The notes under the pieces are model-generated. The model saw only the letters and a list, made by a program, of their open reading frames with translations, had not been told where the DNA came from and made no database searches. From contig NZ_LT629711.1 of the NCBI RefSeq assembly GCF_900104525.1, positions 3,162,001 to 3,226,000 on the forward strand: a stretch of 64,000 bases of DNA, written 5' to 3'. Source of the stretch: Pedococcus dokdonensis (GTDB lineage Bacteria; Actinomycetota; Actinomycetes; Actinomycetales; Dermatophilaceae). The translations under genes were made by a program, and so were the position numbers. Positions 48,686-57,394 of the stretch are shown piece by piece. Numbering within the stretch: the stretch's first letter is position 1; every line of letters starts with the position of its first letter.

Positions 48686-49964
48686 GAGGAGTCCGGGTTC
48701 GGGTCGCGCTGCGGCTGACCACCGTGGCGGTGCTGGTCGTCGGGGTGGTCGGGTTCGCGGTGGTCGGGGCCGCGGGTGCGGCACCGGCGCCGAAAGACAG
48801 CGGAAAGTACGGTGGTGGCCGGCAGTCGACCTTCGACGAGCAGGGTCTGCCCGCGGACGAGCTGGAACGACAGCTCGCGGCGGGACGACGGCTCCAGACC
48901 AGCATCGCTGCCACGAACCGTCAGCTCGCAATGGCGACCGCTCGACTGAAGGTCGTCTCCGATCATGCCAACGAGGTGCTGCAGGCCTACGCCACCGCGG
49001 TCGAGCAGGCACAGCTGGCCCATGCGGAGAAACAGCACCAGCTGGCCATCGAGCGAGCGCTGAGCGCCCAGCTCGCCCGTGACCGCCGGACCCTTGCGGA
49101 CGTGGCCTACCGGATCTACGCCGACGGCGAGGGTGCCTTGGGCGACCTGGGGAGAATGATCGACCTGTTGGGTGCCTCGCCGCAGGAGGCGTCCGGCACC
49201 GCCGCTCAGCTGGCATACCTCGGCGACCGCCGGGGCGACGCGGTGCGGCAGCTGCAGGCCACGGTGCAGGCGCAAGCGGCTGCGGCGCGAGCGGCTGATG
49301 CCGCCAGCGACAAGGCCGAGACTTCGGCTCAGCGGGCCGCGGCAGCCAAGCGGGAGGTGGAGGCGGCGGTCGCCGACCAACGACGCGAGCTCGACGTCCT
49401 CCGCGACCGCTATGCCACGCAGGTGGCCGAGTCCGGCCCCATCGCCGGCTTGCTCCTCGGGAGCAGCGACCGCAAGGCCGCTGCCCTGTCGCGTGAGCTG
49501 ATGGCGGCCGGGGCCGATGCGGGTGCGCTCGGCAGTGGCGCGCGGGTGCCCTGCAGCGCGAATGTCGGCGCCTACCCCAACGGGCAGTTCCCCGAGAGCG
49601 CACTCTGCCCCTCTACGGCGCGAAGAACCAACGCCTGCGCCCTGCTGCAGCCGCGGCGTTCAACGCGATGAGCCGCGCCTACCTGCGCGACACCGGCTCG
49701 CCGCTGTGCGTCACGGACTCGTACCGGTCCTACGACGAGCAGGTCAGGATCAAGGCAACCCGTGGGCGATGGGCGGCAACGCCGGGCACCAGCAACCACG
49801 GCCGCGGTCTCGCGGTCGACCTGTGCGGCGGGGTCGCGAGCTTCGGCTCGCCAGCCCACCTGTGGCTGCGCCAGAACGCCCCCCTCTACGGCTGGTTCCA
49901 CCCCGCCTGGGCGGAGCCGTCCGGGGCGCTGCCGGAACCATGGCACTGGGAGTATGCCGCCTGA
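48682..49964 (+). CDS. Secreted coiled-coil / VanY-type D,D-carboxypeptidase with -1 frameshift
   Basis: GTG 48682 gives a signal peptide (VALRLTTVAVLVVGVVGFAV), then about 230 residues of coiled coil like the PcsB/CwlO N-terminus. The frame then runs ESALCPSTARR to a stop at 49671, while the -1 frame continues CPLYGAKNQRLRPAA and encodes a complete VanY domain: TDSYRSYDEQVRIKATRG, GTSNHGRGLAVDLCGG (S-N-H-G-x-G-x-A-x-D) and EPWHWEYAA. The switch lies at a C-run, 49608-49611. A sequencing error, inactivating deletion or programmed slip are all possible; both halves are well preserved. Confidence 0.75.
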
Positions 49965-49998
49965 GGACACGATCGCCTGCTCGCACCTCGGCGACGGC

Positions 49999-50454
49999 TC
50001 AGGCCCGCTGGTGACGGTGGCGGGTGTGGATCACGTCGGCGATGCGGCTCAGCCAGCCGCTGATCCGGTGCGTCGGGTCGGGCGCCGGGCCAGCCGTGGG
50101 CACTGCGCCGTCGACCGGCCGAGCCGCGTCGGCGCGACCGCCTGCGACACAGTCGCCGACCCCGCCGGGCGGTAGGCGGGGAGTCTCGAAAGGAGGGTAG
50201 ATGGCGGCCACGTGGAAGGTGACCTCCCCGACTCCGCCGGCCGCACGCTCCACCCGGTTCTGGATCTCGGCGGCCATCAACGCCTCGAGCGCCGAAGGAT
50301 ACGGTCCGGAGAAGGAGTCGACATCGGCGCCGGGCGCTCGGCAGATCACCACGTGCGGCAGGTCGATCTCGGAGGCCTCGAGGTCGTAGAGCAGCCTCGT
50401 GAAGTTCCAGGGGTCCCGTGCCTGCGGTTCGCCGAGAGCGTCGTGATCGGGCAT
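49999..50454 (-). CDS. Paralogue B of the 91-residue protein, with C-terminal tail
   Basis: 151 residues from ATG 50454, which has GGAGG seven bases upstream. EIDLPHVVICRAPGADVDSF, SGPYPSALEALMAAEIQNRV and EVTFHVAAIYPP align block for block with the product of 47192. The last 50 residues (tail ending DVIHTRHRHQRA) are unique. Function unknown. Confidence 0.75.
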   Translation of the reverse strand: MPDHDALGEPQARDPWNFTRLLYDLEASEIDLPHVVICRAPGADVDSFSGPYPSALEALMAAEIQNRVERAAGGVGEVTFHVAAIYPPFETPRLPPGGVGDCVAGGRADAARPVDGAVPTAGPAPDPTHRISGWLSRIADVIHTRHRHQRA

Positions 50455-50669
50455 CGGCGCACCTCCGGGAGCAGGTCTGGCGAGGGCAGTTCGACGTGCT
50501 GGCGATCGCGGCACGTGCGCGTCCACCGACAAGCAAGATCGCAGCGCGGCGCACGGCAGCGCTCGTGCACGCCGACAAATCTGCGGTTGCCGATCGTGCT
50601 GCGGGACAACCCGAGATTCCCGTCCGCACCTCGAGCGCCGCCACCCCCGGAGCAATCTGGGCCGCGCCG

Positions 50670-50695
50670 TGTAATGCGGCCCGCCCAGGCCCGTC
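50670..50695 (+). promoter_or_regulatory. ECF-type promoter 9 (TGTAAT-N16-CGTC)
   Basis: TGTAATGCG begins at 50670 and CCGTCTCTA ends at 50699, with identical spacing to promoter 6. It is about 180 bases before the beta-helix protein. The rest of 50455-50873 contains no gene that I can support. Confidence 0.82.
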
Positions 50696-50873
50696 TCTAG
50701 GAAGCAAGGGCGGCCGCCGACCGCGCCCCGCGCACCAATCTCCGTTTCCGGTCGGCACCAGGATCCAAACCCGACGATCCACCGTCGCCCGCTGGCGCGG
50801 GCGACGTGATCAGGAAAGTGAAGCAATGACACACGTAGCCCCACCCCACCCGACAAGAACTGGGAGATCGTCC

Positions 50874-53156
50874 ATGTCTTCTCGACCCGCGACACGGCGT
50901 CGCCTCCCGGCGGCGCCGGTGCGGATCCTCAGCGGCATCGCGCTCGCGGCCGTGACCGCAGTGATGTTGACGTCCGCGCCGGCGGGGGCGGCGACGCCTG
51001 GAGCGATCTCGGGCACCGTGTTCGAGGATGTCGCGGGCACGGCGAGTGCGAGCACCGCCAACGGAATCGCCGGCGTGAGCGTCTCGCTGTGGTCCGACAG
51101 CGACGGCGATGGTGTGCTGGGCGCCGGTGACACGCTGGTCACCACCACCACGACCGCAGCGAACGGGTCCTACACCTTCACGGGCACAACCACGGGCGCG
51201 CAGTACTTCGTGACGTCCGCTGCGCCGACCCGCAATGCGGCCGGCACCACGGGGATGGTGGGGGAGCAGACCTACGCCTCGAGCAACGCGACCGCGCTCG
51301 GCGCGCCGGGCGCGGTGCGCGCCTCCTGCGTGCGCGGCACCCCCACCCCGGTGGCCACGACGCTGGCTGCGAGTGGCCCGTGTTACGGAGGTCGGGCGCC
51401 GGCGTCCGCTGACGTCCCGACGTCGGCGACCGGCGCGCGCACCGTCACCGCGGTGACCCAGAGCTCGGCTGGCGTGGACAACGTCAACTTCGGGTTCAGC
51501 TTCAACGTCGTCACCAACACCAACGACACCGGGCAGGGCTCGGTGCGGCAGATGATGGCGAACTCGGAGGTCTACCCGGGCGGCAACACGATGCGGTTCG
51601 TCCCGGCGGTCGCGCCGACGGACAGCAGTGGCGCGGGGTCGTGGTGGACGGTTCACCTGGTCGACTCGACCTCCAACGGCAGCACGCAGGTGACGCTGCC
51701 GATCGTGACCCAGGACCTTGTTCTGGACGGCACCGCACACAGCAACGTCGACGGCAGCACCGTCGTCGACACCGCACCCGGCACCGTGGTCGACCCGAAC
51801 ACCTCCGTCGGCACCGGCAGCGACACGGTGGGCTCGATCCCGCGCCCCGAGCTGGTCCTCTCGCTGGAGAACGCCCGGTTGGTGAACACCGCGGTCGGGG
51901 GCTGGGTCACGATCAGCTGCCGTAGCGCGTCCGCCGACCTGACCCTCAACGGGATCTCGTTCGTCAAGGGCGCCAACGGCGACCCCAACCTCGGCTCCTA
52001 CAGCCAGGTCGAGTCCAGCTGCCGGCTCACCGCGACGAACAACGTCTTCGGCGCCACCCCCGACGGCGCGCCATCCACCGACACCGTCAACACCAACCTG
52101 CTGGTCAACAGCGGAACCTACAGCCATGGGGCTTACGCGATCGACCACAACTACTTCACCCGCGGCTCGTACGGCCTGGTCGTGCGGCCCGGCTCCCCGA
52201 CGGTCGCGGGCACCTACCAGGCAGACCACAACTACGCCACCGGCCTGACCCAGGCCGCCTACTCCATCGAAGGTGACCACTGGACGCTGAGTGAGAACTA
52301 CGCCACCGACTCCAGGTTCGGCATCCTCGTCGGCACCACCGCCGCGCAGGTCGGGGCGAACCTGGTGACCAACAACACCGTGACGGACAGCACCAACGGC
52401 GCCAGCGTCAGCAGCGGCAACATCCGGATCAGGAGCAGCGCCAACACGGTGTCCGAGAACGTCTCCACCGGTGCCACCGGGACCACGCCGGCCTCCGGCT
52501 TCGGGGTCGGGGTGGACGCCTCGGCGACCGGCAACGAGATCACCAGGAACGAGTTCGGCGGCAACGCCGCCAACGCGATCGACCTCGACCGCGACGGCGT
52601 CTCGCTCAACAGCCCGGACACGGCTGGCTCGTGCACCGCCGCGGCCACCAGCGGCGCGAACAACAACATCGCTCGCGCCCTGATCGTCGCCGTCACGATC
52701 GACGGGTCCGGGACGCTGGACATCGGCGGTGTGCTGTGCGACGACGCCTCCACCTACCGGGTCGAGGTCTACGGGGTCGGTGGTCCCTCGACCGGCGACA
52801 TCGGCACCGACGGCCTGCGAGCCGGCGAAGGCACCAGCTACCTGGGCGCTATCTCCGGGGTGACCGGCGGCACCTTCACCGGCACCTTCAGCGGCACCGG
52901 CCTGGCTCCGGGTGACCTGGTCAGTGTGATCGTGATCCGCACCGCCACGGGCGGCGTCGGCGCGGTCGGCGACACCTCCGAGTTCAGCCCGACGCTCGTG
53001 CCGCTCGAAGTTCCCGCGTTCCCGATCGCCGGTCACCTCGGCCACGGGCCGATGGGCTGGCTGACCGCGGCGATGCTGCTCGCGCTGGTGCTGACGCTTA
53101 GCCACGCACGGGCCCGGCGCGCGTCTGCTCCGGTGGGACCGGCGGCCGCGCGGTAG
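50874..53156 (+). CDS. Large surface protein: SdrD-B-like plus right-handed beta-helix, C-terminal anchor
   Basis: 760 residues from ATG 50874 (an in-frame ATG at 50826 also has an RBS, AGGAAAG). Signal peptide around LSGIALAAVTAVMLTSAPAG; residues 45-150 resemble an SdrD B-type Ig fold (ISGTVFEDVAGTASASTANG; SLWSDSDGDGVLGAGD); the middle is a parallel beta-helix (NYFTRGSYGLVV; SENYATDSRFGILVG; EITRNEFGGNAANAIDLDRD). The C-terminus is FPIAGHLGHGPMGW, a hydrophobic helix, then HARARRASAP, the layout of a sorting signal. Best candidate substrate for the exosortase-like or sortase gene upstream. Confidence 0.85.
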   Translation: MSSRPATRRRLPAAPVRILSGIALAAVTAVMLTSAPAGAATPGAISGTVFEDVAGTASASTANGIAGVSVSLWSDSDGDGVLGAGDTLVTTTTTAANGSYTFTGTTTGAQYFVTSAAPTRNAAGTTGMVGEQTYASSNATALGAPGAVRASCVRGTPTPVATTLAASGPCYGGRAPASADVPTSATGARTVTAVTQSSAGVDNVNFGFSFNVVTNTNDTGQGSVRQMMANSEVYPGGNTMRFVPAVAPTDSSGAGSWWTVHLVDSTSNGSTQVTLPIVTQDLVLDGTAHSNVDGSTVVDTAPGTVVDPNTSVGTGSDTVGSIPRPELVLSLENARLVNTAVGGWVTISCRSASADLTLNGISFVKGANGDPNLGSYSQVESSCRLTATNNVFGATPDGAPSTDTVNTNLLVNSGTYSHGAYAIDHNYFTRGSYGLVVRPGSPTVAGTYQADHNYATGLTQAAYSIEGDHWTLSENYATDSRFGILVGTTAAQVGANLVTNNTVTDSTNGASVSSGNIRIRSSANTVSENVSTGATGTTPASGFGVGVDASATGNEITRNEFGGNAANAIDLDRDGVSLNSPDTAGSCTAAATSGANNNIARALIVAVTIDGSGTLDIGGVLCDDASTYRVEVYGVGGPSTGDIGTDGLRAGEGTSYLGAISGVTGGTFTGTFSGTGLAPGDLVSVIVIRTATGGVGAVGDTSEFSPTLVPLEVPAFPIAGHLGHGPMGWLTAAMLLALVLTLSHARARRASAPVGPAAAR

Positions 53157-53175
53157 GGCTGGGTCGCTCTGGACA

Positions 53176-53219
53176 GAGCGCGGCTGACCTCGGACGTGCG
53201 GTCCGGGTCAGCCGCGCTC
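53176..53219 (+). terminator. Strong hairpin terminator of beta-helix gene
   Basis: GAGCGCGGCTGACC pairs with GGTCAGCCGCGCTC (14 bp, perfect), 16-base loop, 19 bases after the stop codon. Confidence 0.85.
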
Positions 53220-53280
53220 GTCGTGTCCGGCAGGTCCTGACGCGGCGGCGCGGCTCACCCCCTCCCGGCGCGCTGGTGCC

Positions 53281-54738
53281 CTAGCGCTCCTGCGGTGTCG
53301 ACACGGCATACCGCTCGACGATGCGCTCGGCGATCATCAGCTCGGGTGACAGGTCGCGGTCCTCGATGCCGGCGGGCAGCGCCGCGCACCGCGCGAACGC
53401 CTCACCCAGCTCCCCGACCGGGACGACCCCGCGCATCCGCAGCGCCCGCACGGTGCACACCAGCTCGACCGCGAGCATCCGGCGGTAGGCAGCGGTCGCC
53501 TCGCCGAGCCGCACGGCGGCCTGCCCAGCGAACGACGCGTCGTCCTCGATCCCCGCCGACACCCCGGCGGTCTGCACGCTCGACGGGGTCGACGCGACTC
53601 CGCGGATCGTCGAAAGTGCCGACGCCGCAACGTATTCCGCGATCAGAACTCCTGACGATCCGTTCGTCGCGTCCGACAGGAAGAGCGGCAGGCCCAGGTC
53701 CGAGTCGGTGAGGGTGTGGCTGATCCGCGACTGCACCGCCTGCGCCGACCGCGTCAGCGCCAGCAGCGTCGTGTCCACCGCCAACACCAGGTATGCCGCG
53801 TGGAAGCCACCGTGGTGCGTGACCTCGGGGGCGTCCGCGGTGCCCGTGAAGAGCGGGTTCTCCGACGCCGTGTTGGCGGCCGTCTCGACGACCCGCTTGA
53901 GGTCGAGCACGGTGTCGAGCACGGGGCCGTGCACCTGGGGCCAGGTGCGCAGCCCGAAGAAGTCCTGGAGGTGGGCTGGCTGGCCCGGCTGGTCGTCGAG
54001 CAGCTCGCGCAGGACCCGAATGACCTCTTGCGCTCCCCGGAACGGTGTCGCAGCCGCCGCGGTGTCGCTCACTGCCTCGGGATTGCCCTGCAGGGCAACG
54101 AAGCTCAGTGCGCAGACCGTGTCGGCGGCGCGGGCGAGCTCGTGCAGCGAGGCGGCATGCAGCCCGGTCTCGGCGATCGCGAACGCGTTCGACGACATGA
54201 GCGGGAGGGCGTCGGCCGAGGTGAGCTGCACGTCGGCGCGCTTCGTCCCGCCGATGCGTTCGCGCTCCCCGATCAGCGCGAGGCCGACCTCGGCGAGGGC
54301 GGTGAGGTCGCCGGTGCCGAGCGACCCGTAGCGGTGCACGACGGGGAGGTCCGACTCGGGCGCGCCCACGAGGTCGGCCAGGGCGCTGGCGAGTGCGGGC
54401 GTGGCCCCCGAGCCACCGGCGAGGATCTGGTTGGCCCGCACCGCGAGCGCGGCCCGCACGACGGGGGCCGGCATCACCTCGCCCCACCCGGCGGCGTGCG
54501 AGCGCAGCAGCCGGAGCCCGTGGTCGACCTTGGAGTCGGTGCTCTCGTCGCGGGCCGCGCCGACGCCGGTGGTGCGGCCGTAGACCGGGCGCATCGTGCT
54601 GACCTCGGCGGCGTTGCGGTGCGACGCTGCGGCCCGCCCCAGGGCGTCGTCGGCGATCGTGACCGTCGCGCCGCGGGCAGCCCGCCCCAGCGCGTCGAGG
54701 TCGAGGCTGTGCCCGTCGAGGTGGACCTGGTGCGTCAC
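53281..54738 (-). CDS. Aromatic amino acid lyase (HAL/PAL) homologue with altered MIO motif
   Basis: 485 residues from GTG 54738. The fold is clear: VYGRTTGVG (Tyr53 region), SSNAFAIAETGLHAASLHEL, ENPLFTG and QDFFGLRTWPQVHGPVLDTV. Where active enzymes have G-x-G-A-S-G-D-L, this protein has GSLGTGDLTALAE (residues 138-150), one residue shorter with Gly-Thr-Gly instead of the Ala-Ser-Gly that cyclises to MIO. Activity is therefore uncertain. GATACT plus six bases precedes the GTG, indicating a leaderless message. Divergent from the osmoprotectant operon. Confidence 0.85.
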   Translation of the reverse strand: MTHQVHLDGHSLDLDALGRAARGATVTIADDALGRAAASHRNAAEVSTMRPVYGRTTGVGAARDESTDSKVDHGLRLLRSHAAGWGEVMPAPVVRAALAVRANQILAGGSGATPALASALADLVGAPESDLPVVHRYGSLGTGDLTALAEVGLALIGERERIGGTKRADVQLTSADALPLMSSNAFAIAETGLHAASLHELARAADTVCALSFVALQGNPEAVSDTAAAATPFRGAQEVIRVLRELLDDQPGQPAHLQDFFGLRTWPQVHGPVLDTVLDLKRVVETAANTASENPLFTGTADAPEVTHHGGFHAAYLVLAVDTTLLALTRSAQAVQSRISHTLTDSDLGLPLFLSDATNGSSGVLIAEYVAASALSTIRGVASTPSSVQTAGVSAGIEDDASFAGQAAVRLGEATAAYRRMLAVELVCTVRALRMRGVVPVGELGEAFARCAALPAGIEDRDLSPELMIAERIVERYAVSTPQER

Positions 54739-54744
54739 GCCGCC

Positions 54745-54788
54745 AGTATCGCCCGTCAGTGTCGCTTGTCGGTGTGCTGGGTTAGGTT
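54745..54788. promoter_or_regulatory. Divergent leaderless promoters
   Basis: Minus strand GATACT (54750-54745) lies six bases before the lyase GTG 54738. Plus strand TAGGTT (54783-54788) lies seven bases before ATG 54796. Only 57 bases separate the two start codons. Confidence 0.6.
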
Positions 54789-54795
54789 GATGCGC

Positions 54796-55914
54796 ATGAT
54801 CGCCTTCGACGGTGTCACGAAGAAGTACCCCGACGGCACCGTGGCTGTCGACGACCTCAGCCTCGAGGCGCCCAGCGGCAAGATCACCGTGCTCGTCGGT
54901 CCCTCGGGCTGTGGCAAGACCACGTCGTTGCGCATGATCAACCGGATGATCCAGCCGACCTCGGGCACCATCTCGCTCGACGGCAAGGACACCGGGCGGA
55001 TGAAGGAGTCCGAGCTGCGACGCGGCATCGGCTACGTCATCCAGCACGCCGGTCTCTTCCCGCACCGCACCGTCATCGACAACGTCTCGACCGTGCCCCG
55101 GTTGCTGGGCATGGACAAGACCGAGACCCGCAAGCGCTCCATGGAGCTGCTCGAGCGGGTCGGTCTCGACCCCGCGTTCGCCCAGCGCTACCCGGCCCAG
55201 CTGTCGGGCGGTCAGCAGCAGCGCGTCGGGGTGGCCCGGGCGCTCGCCGCCGACCCCCCGGTGATGCTGATGGACGAGCCGTTCAGCGCGGTCGACCCGG
55301 TGGTGCGCGAGCAGCTCCAGGACGAGTTCCTTCGGCTGCAGGGTGAGCTCGGCAAGACGATCATCTTCGTCACCCACGACATCGACGAGGCGATCAAGCT
55401 CGGCGACCAGGTGGCCGTGCTCAAGGTCGGCGGCCACCTGGCCCAGATCGCCGAGCCCGCCTACCTGCTGTCCCACCCGGTCGACGACTTCGTGGCCGAC
55501 TTCGTGGGGCGCGACCGCGGCTACCGCGCTCTGTCGTTCCAGCCGACCCCGCGGCTGCCGCTCGCCGCCGAGCGCACCGTCGCGATGGGCGAGCGGGTCG
55601 AGGGCGTCACCGCCGACTGGGTGCTCGTGGTCGACGACCGCAACCACCCTCTCGGCTGGGTCGAGCCGGCCCGGATCCAGGGCGAGGTCACCAGCGAGCG
55701 ACTGCACCGCGGCGGCACGGTCGCGCGGGCCAGCGGTCCCCTGCGGGCCGCGCTCGACGCCGCGCTCTCCAGCCCCAGCCGCCGCGGCGTGATCGTCGAC
55801 GACGACGGGGCGCTGGTCGGCACGGTCAAGGCGCACGAGGTGCTCACCGCCATCGAGGAGGCCAGCCGGCCAGAGCTGGAGAACCCCGACAACCCGGGAG
55901 CGCCGGCGGCATGA
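54796..55914 (+). CDS. Osmoprotectant ABC transporter ATPase, OpuCA/ProV type
   Basis: 372 residues. Walker A VGPSGCGKTT, signature LSGGQQQRVGVARAL, Walker B PVMLMDEPF with switch THD; the N-terminal MIAFDGVTKKYPDGTVAV is OpuCA-like. Residues 255-355 hold two CBS-like halves (WVLVVDDRNHPLGWVEPARI; RRGVIVDDDGALVGTVKAHE) that sense ionic strength in OpuA-type systems. ATG 54796 chosen from the leaderless -10; ATG 54790 is in frame. First of four coupled genes. Confidence 0.94.
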   Translation: MIAFDGVTKKYPDGTVAVDDLSLEAPSGKITVLVGPSGCGKTTSLRMINRMIQPTSGTISLDGKDTGRMKESELRRGIGYVIQHAGLFPHRTVIDNVSTVPRLLGMDKTETRKRSMELLERVGLDPAFAQRYPAQLSGGQQQRVGVARALAADPPVMLMDEPFSAVDPVVREQLQDEFLRLQGELGKTIIFVTHDIDEAIKLGDQVAVLKVGGHLAQIAEPAYLLSHPVDDFVADFVGRDRGYRALSFQPTPRLPLAAERTVAMGERVEGVTADWVLVVDDRNHPLGWVEPARIQGEVTSERLHRGGTVARASGPLRAALDAALSSPSRRGVIVDDDGALVGTVKAHEVLTAIEEASRPELENPDNPGAPAA

Positions 55915-56558
55915 CCTGGTTCCTCGACCACGTCTCGGAGGTCCTGAAGCTGGCGTGGACGCACGCGTGGCTCGCGGGGATCCCGCTGCTGGTCGGGCTC
56001 CTCCTGGCGCTGCCCCTCGGCTGGCTGGCGCGCCGCTACTCCTGGCTCTACGCGCCCTTCACCGCCGGCTTCGGGCTGCTCTACACGATCCCCAGCCTCG
56101 CGCTCTTCGTGATGCTCCCGCTCTTCACCGGCTACGGCATCCTCGACCCCAAGAACGTCATCATCGCGCTGTCCCTCTACACCCTGGCGCTGCTGGTGCG
56201 CACCGTCGCCGACGGCCTCGGTGCGGTCCCAGACCATGTCCAGAACGCCGCGACCGCGATGGGCTACACCCGCGGCAAGCGGTTCTTCGCGATCGAGCTG
56301 CCGCTGGCCGTGCCGGTCATCGCGGCCGGGCTGCGGGTCGCCGCCGTGAGCAACGTCAGCATCGTCAGCGTGGGCACCATCATCGGCGTGCAGCAGCTGG
56401 GCCTGCTCTTCAGCGACGGCTTCAACCGCGACTTCTACGACCCGCTCATCGTCGGCATCATCGGCTGCGTCGTGCTCGCGCTGCTCTTCGACGTCATCAT
56501 CATCGGGCTGACCCGGCTTTTCACGCCGTGGCTGCGGGCGACGGGGGGCCGGGCGTGA
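55911..56558 (+). CDS. Osmoprotectant ABC permease, OpuCB type
   Basis: 215 residues, about six helices; IPLLVGLLLALPLGWLARRY and the loop NAATAMGYTRGKRFFAIELP (A-A-x(3)-G) are typical. Overlaps the ATPase stop by four bases (ATGA). Part of a glycine betaine/choline/carnitine importer. Confidence 0.93.
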   Translation: MTWFLDHVSEVLKLAWTHAWLAGIPLLVGLLLALPLGWLARRYSWLYAPFTAGFGLLYTIPSLALFVMLPLFTGYGILDPKNVIIALSLYTLALLVRTVADGLGAVPDHVQNAATAMGYTRGKRFFAIELPLAVPVIAAGLRVAAVSNVSIVSVGTIIGVQQLGLLFSDGFNRDFYDPLIVGIIGCVVLALLFDVIIIGLTRLFTPWLRATGGRA

Positions 56559-57346
56559 ACGGCGTCATCGACTGGCTCGCCGACCCGATCAACTGGTCGG
56601 GCCCTGACGGCATCCCGGGCCAGACCCTCACCCACCTCTGGTACTCCGCGATCTCGTTGTTCTTCGCCTGCCTGATCGCGATCCCGCTGGGCCTGGCGAT
56701 CGGCCACACCGGCCGCGGCCGGTTCTTCGTGGTCAACCTGGCCGGCGCCGCGCGGGCGATCCCGAGCCTCGGCCTGCTCTACCTCATGGTGCTCTGGCTG
56801 TTCCCCAAGCTGGCCGGCGACTCGGCCTTCCTGGTGCCGAGCCTGATCGTCCTGGTCGTCCTGGCGATCCCGCCGATCATGGCGGGCGCCTACGCCGGGG
56901 TCGAGGGCGTCGACCCGGCCGCCCGCGACGCCGCCAAGGGGATGGGCATGACCGGCACCCAGGTGCTCGGCAAGGTCGAGGTCCCCAACGCCCTGCCGCT
57001 GATCTTCTCCGGCTTCCGTTCGGCCACCCTGCAGGTGATCGCCACGGCGACGCTCGCTGCGGTGGCCGGCACCGGTGGGCTCGGTCGCTTCCTGATCGAC
57101 GGCCAGAAGATCCGCGACTACCCCCAGATGGCCAGTGGGGCACTACTGGTCGCGGTGCTCGCCCTCGTCGTCGACCTGCTGCTCGCGCTGGTGCAGCGCT
57201 ACGTCGTGTCGCCGGGCCTGACCGGCCGCGGGGCCGGAGCCAGCAGGAGATCGCGGCGGCAGTCATCGAACCGTAACCAAGGTAATACCCCCCTTGATGT
57301 AGACATTCCGTCGTCGCAACGTACGGTGGATGCCCAGACCCCCTGA
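56555..57346 (+). CDS. Osmoprotectant ABC permease, OpuCD type
   Basis: 263 residues from GTG 56555 (GTGA overlap). HLWYSAISLFFACLIAIPLG and ARDAAKGMGMTGTQVLGKVE give the permease signature. The last 40 residues are polar (SRRSRRQSSNRNQGNTPLDV) and more AT-rich than the gene body, an unusual soluble tail for this family. Confidence 0.92.
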   Translation: MNGVIDWLADPINWSGPDGIPGQTLTHLWYSAISLFFACLIAIPLGLAIGHTGRGRFFVVNLAGAARAIPSLGLLYLMVLWLFPKLAGDSAFLVPSLIVLVVLAIPPIMAGAYAGVEGVDPAARDAAKGMGMTGTQVLGKVEVPNALPLIFSGFRSATLQVIATATLAAVAGTGGLGRFLIDGQKIRDYPQMASGALLVAVLALVVDLLLALVQRYVVSPGLTGRGAGASRRSRRQSSNRNQGNTPLDVDIPSSQRTVDAQTP

Positions 57347-57394
57347 ACATCGTCGAGGTCGCCCGACCTCATGACCAACCCCAGGAGTGGGACC

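Noticed and set aside
53281..55836. A minus-strand frame of 851 codons extending the lyase upstream
   Set aside because: The extra 366 residues are the antisense of the ABC ATPase gene and have no domain character; GTG 54738 with a leaderless -10 is a better start.
57273..57315. GGTAAT near the end of the OpuCD-type gene as a tenth ECF-type promoter
   Set aside because: CGTC is not at 16 bases (it is about five bases further on), and the neighbouring operon is continuous.
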